A DNA stretch of 5,937 bases. It comes from Gracilibacteraceae bacterium (lineage in GTDB: Bacteria; Bacillota; Desulfitobacteriia; Desulfitobacteriales; Syntrophobotulaceae). The notes under the pieces were generated by a model. The model did no database searches. It was given only the letters and a program-made list of their open reading frames with translations, and was not told the DNA's origin. The stretch is from assembly GCA_031274335.1 (NCBI GenBank), contig JAISQG010000153.1, positions 1-5,937 of the forward strand, in the 5' to 3' direction. Shown one piece after another: positions 4,767 to 5,937 of this stretch. The stretch's first letter is position 1. Each line of letters starts with the position of its first letter. The position numbers and the translations under genes were made by a program.

Positions 4767-4772
4767 ATTATA
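4767..4772 (-). promoter_or_regulatory. Candidate -10 of a regulated promoter
   Basis: A perfect TATAAT on the minus strand lies 57 bases upstream of the start codon of the VanZ-carboxypeptidase gene. The -35 position at 17-base spacing (4790-4795, ATCAGC) is far from TTGACA and overlaps the first of two direct repeats. This is the usual look of a promoter that needs an activator. The spacing is seen and the activation is inferred. Confidence 0.5.
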
Positions 4773-4792
4773 TTACCGCATAGATGCAAGCT

Positions 4793-4816
4793 GATTGTTA
4801 ATATTGGATTGTTAAT
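4793..4816 (-). promoter_or_regulatory. Direct-repeat candidate operator (VanR-like site)
   Basis: Two exact 10-base repeats, ATTAACAATC on the minus strand (4793-4802 and 4807-4816), are separated by 4 bases. They overlap and extend upstream from the -35 region of the candidate promoter. OmpR/PhoB-family regulators, to which VanR belongs, bind tandem direct repeats in just this position, and the VanS-like kinase encoded upstream makes its partner regulator the natural candidate. The 14-base period is longer than the usual 10-11, and no binding consensus was compared. Confidence 0.4.
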
Positions 4817-4842
4817 TTATTGAGGAAAAATATAGATATTGT

Positions 4843-5937
4843 TTACATTTCCTTAACATCCCCGCCGGCGGGCAGCCGGACGGTAAATGCCGTATAGCCG
4901 TTTTCGCTACGGGCGGCAATTTGCCCGCCGTGCATCGTTATTATTTCCCTGGCGATGGCCAGCCCCAGTCCCGCCCCGCCCGTGTCGCTTGAACGCGCCT
5001 CGTCCAATCTGTAAAATTTCTCAAATATGGAAACGAGTTTGTCCTGAGGAATGTCTCCCGCGTTTCTGAATTCAATTTGGACAGCGTCATCCTTTAATTC
5101 TGCCGTTATGTCAATGTCGCCGCCCGGTTCACCGTAGCAAATCGCATTTTTCAGTATATTGTTGAACGCTCGCCCCAGCTTGTCAGAGTCGCCGCGGACG
5201 GCCAGATCCCCGGGGGCGCGCACAGCCGCCTTTTTGCCCCGGGCAGCCAGCTGCGGATAAGCCTCGTCCGCCAGCTGCGCAAGCATATGTCCAATGTCGA
5301 TATTTTCTGAAAACAATGTGATCGTCTGTAAATTATACCGCGTGATTTCGAAAAACTCGTTAATGAGATTTTCCAGGCGGCAGGCTTTTTCCAAGCTGAT
5401 ATGAACGTATTTTGCCTTTTGCTCCGCCGGCATGTCAGGGGCTTCGTCCAGCAAGCTCAAATAGCCGATAACTGAGGTAAGCGGCGTTTTGATGTCATGC
5501 GCCAGGTACGTTACCAGGTCGTTTTTCCGCTGCACGGCGAAGTTTGTCTCCAACTCGCGCTTTTCCAGTGTTTGTTGCAATGCGTTCAGCTTTTGCTCCA
5601 TAAAAGCCATTTCAGAGGAAAGCTCAATCGGCTGGCCTCTGCCCTGGATCAGTGAATCGATGCCCGCGTTCGCTTCGTCAAAATATTTCATAAAATTAGA
5701 AAGTAAAATGCGAAACAGCCCGAAAAAGCAGACGGCGACCGCGATGAATATAAAAATTTCCGCATTGCCCCGTATGCCGCGCCTGTATATATTCATGGCA
5801 TCTTCTTCATCTAAATGGAGAGCGTATTCCAGAAAATTTACCGCCCAGTCGCCAAAACCCTGCTGCTGGATAAACAGGCGCAAAATCGCCACAAATACGG
5901 CAGCCGCTATCAGCGCGATCAGGACACGCGAATAGAG
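4843..5937 (-). CDS. VanS-type sensor histidine kinase (5' end beyond window)
   Basis: This is a membrane histidine kinase of the VanS group, which in known systems phosphorylates VanR in response to glycopeptides. The frame is open to the window edge, with 364 visible residues. A GTG at 5890-5892 falls inside the first membrane helix (RVLIALIAAAVFVAIL), so it is not the true start. Then come a short extracellular loop of about 36 residues, a second helix (EIFIFIAVAVCFFGLF) and a linker coiled coil. The dimerisation domain carries the H-box YLAHDIKTPLTSVIGYLSLL (phosphoacceptor His147 of the visible part, codon 5497-5499) and the block ENLINEFFEITRYNL. The ATP domain has the N-box NNILKNAICYG, the F-box FEKFYRLDEARSSD and GGAGLGLAI. 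The first Gly box is degenerate (RNAGD), as in VanS proteins. The cognate regulator gene is expected just beyond the window. It precedes the VanZ-carboxypeptidase gene. Confidence 0.92.
   Translation of the reverse strand, partial: LYSRVLIALIAAAVFVAILRLFIQQQGFGDWAVNFLEYALHLDEEDAMNIYRRGIRGNAEIFIFIAVAVCFFGLFRILLSNFMKYFDEANAGIDSLIQGRGQPIELSSEMAFMEQKLNALQQTLEKRELETNFAVQRKNDLVTYLAHDIKTPLTSVIGYLSLLDEAPDMPAEQKAKYVHISLEKACRLENLINEFFEITRYNLQTITLFSENIDIGHMLAQLADEAYPQLAARGKKAAVRAPGDLAVRGDSDKLGRAFNNILKNAICYGEPGGDIDITAELKDDAVQIEFRNAGDIPQDKLVSIFEKFYRLDEARSSDTGGAGLGLAIAREIITMHGGQIAARSENGYTAFTVRLPAGGDVKEM

Noticed and set aside
5890..5892. GTG as start of the VanS-like kinase
   Set aside because: The frame stays open upstream to the window edge, and the codon falls within the first membrane helix with no Shine-Dalgarno before it.

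Overview
The window looks like a chromosomal segment of a moderately GC-rich Bacillota (Firmicute), perhaps a Clostridia or Negativicutes member. The evidence is the gene order rpmG-secE-nusG-rplK-rplA-rplJ, strong Shine-Dalgarno sites of the GGGAGG type, frequent non-ATG starts, a CXXC zinc form of L33, a Firmicute-style L10 leader RNA and a VanS/VanZ-type cell-wall module. The genus cannot be fixed from sequence reading alone. Every gene supported here lies on the minus strand, so transcription runs from position 5937 towards position 1.

Positions 5937-3333 hold an envelope-stress or glycopeptide-resistance-like module. It starts with the 3' part of a VanS-type sensor histidine kinase that is cut by the window edge. 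A 133-base spacer follows, with a candidate regulated promoter and a stem-loop leader. Next is a single 458-residue protein joining a VanZ membrane domain to an extracellular serine D,D-carboxypeptidase (VanY_D/S11 type). The kinase would sense a wall signal and, through a response regulator presumably encoded beyond the window, activate the fused effector. A GC-rich hairpin and T-run close this module.

Positions 3272-1 are the transcription-translation operon. A TTGACA-18-TAGATT promoter drives rpmG (GTG start), secE (with a long charged N-terminal extension) and nusG (2 bases after the secE stop). The 347-base nusG-rplK gap contains no gene. It holds three copies of an ~85-92-base GC-rich hairpin-forming repeat, two direct and one inverted, plus a 21-base tandem duplication. 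rplK (TTG start), rplA, a canonical L10-binding leader with an intrinsic attenuator, and the first 107 codons of rplJ follow.

The two most interesting signals are the VanZ::carboxypeptidase fusion beside vanS, and the three-copy palindromic repeat embedded in a core ribosomal operon, one copy of which reaches into the stop codon of nusG.
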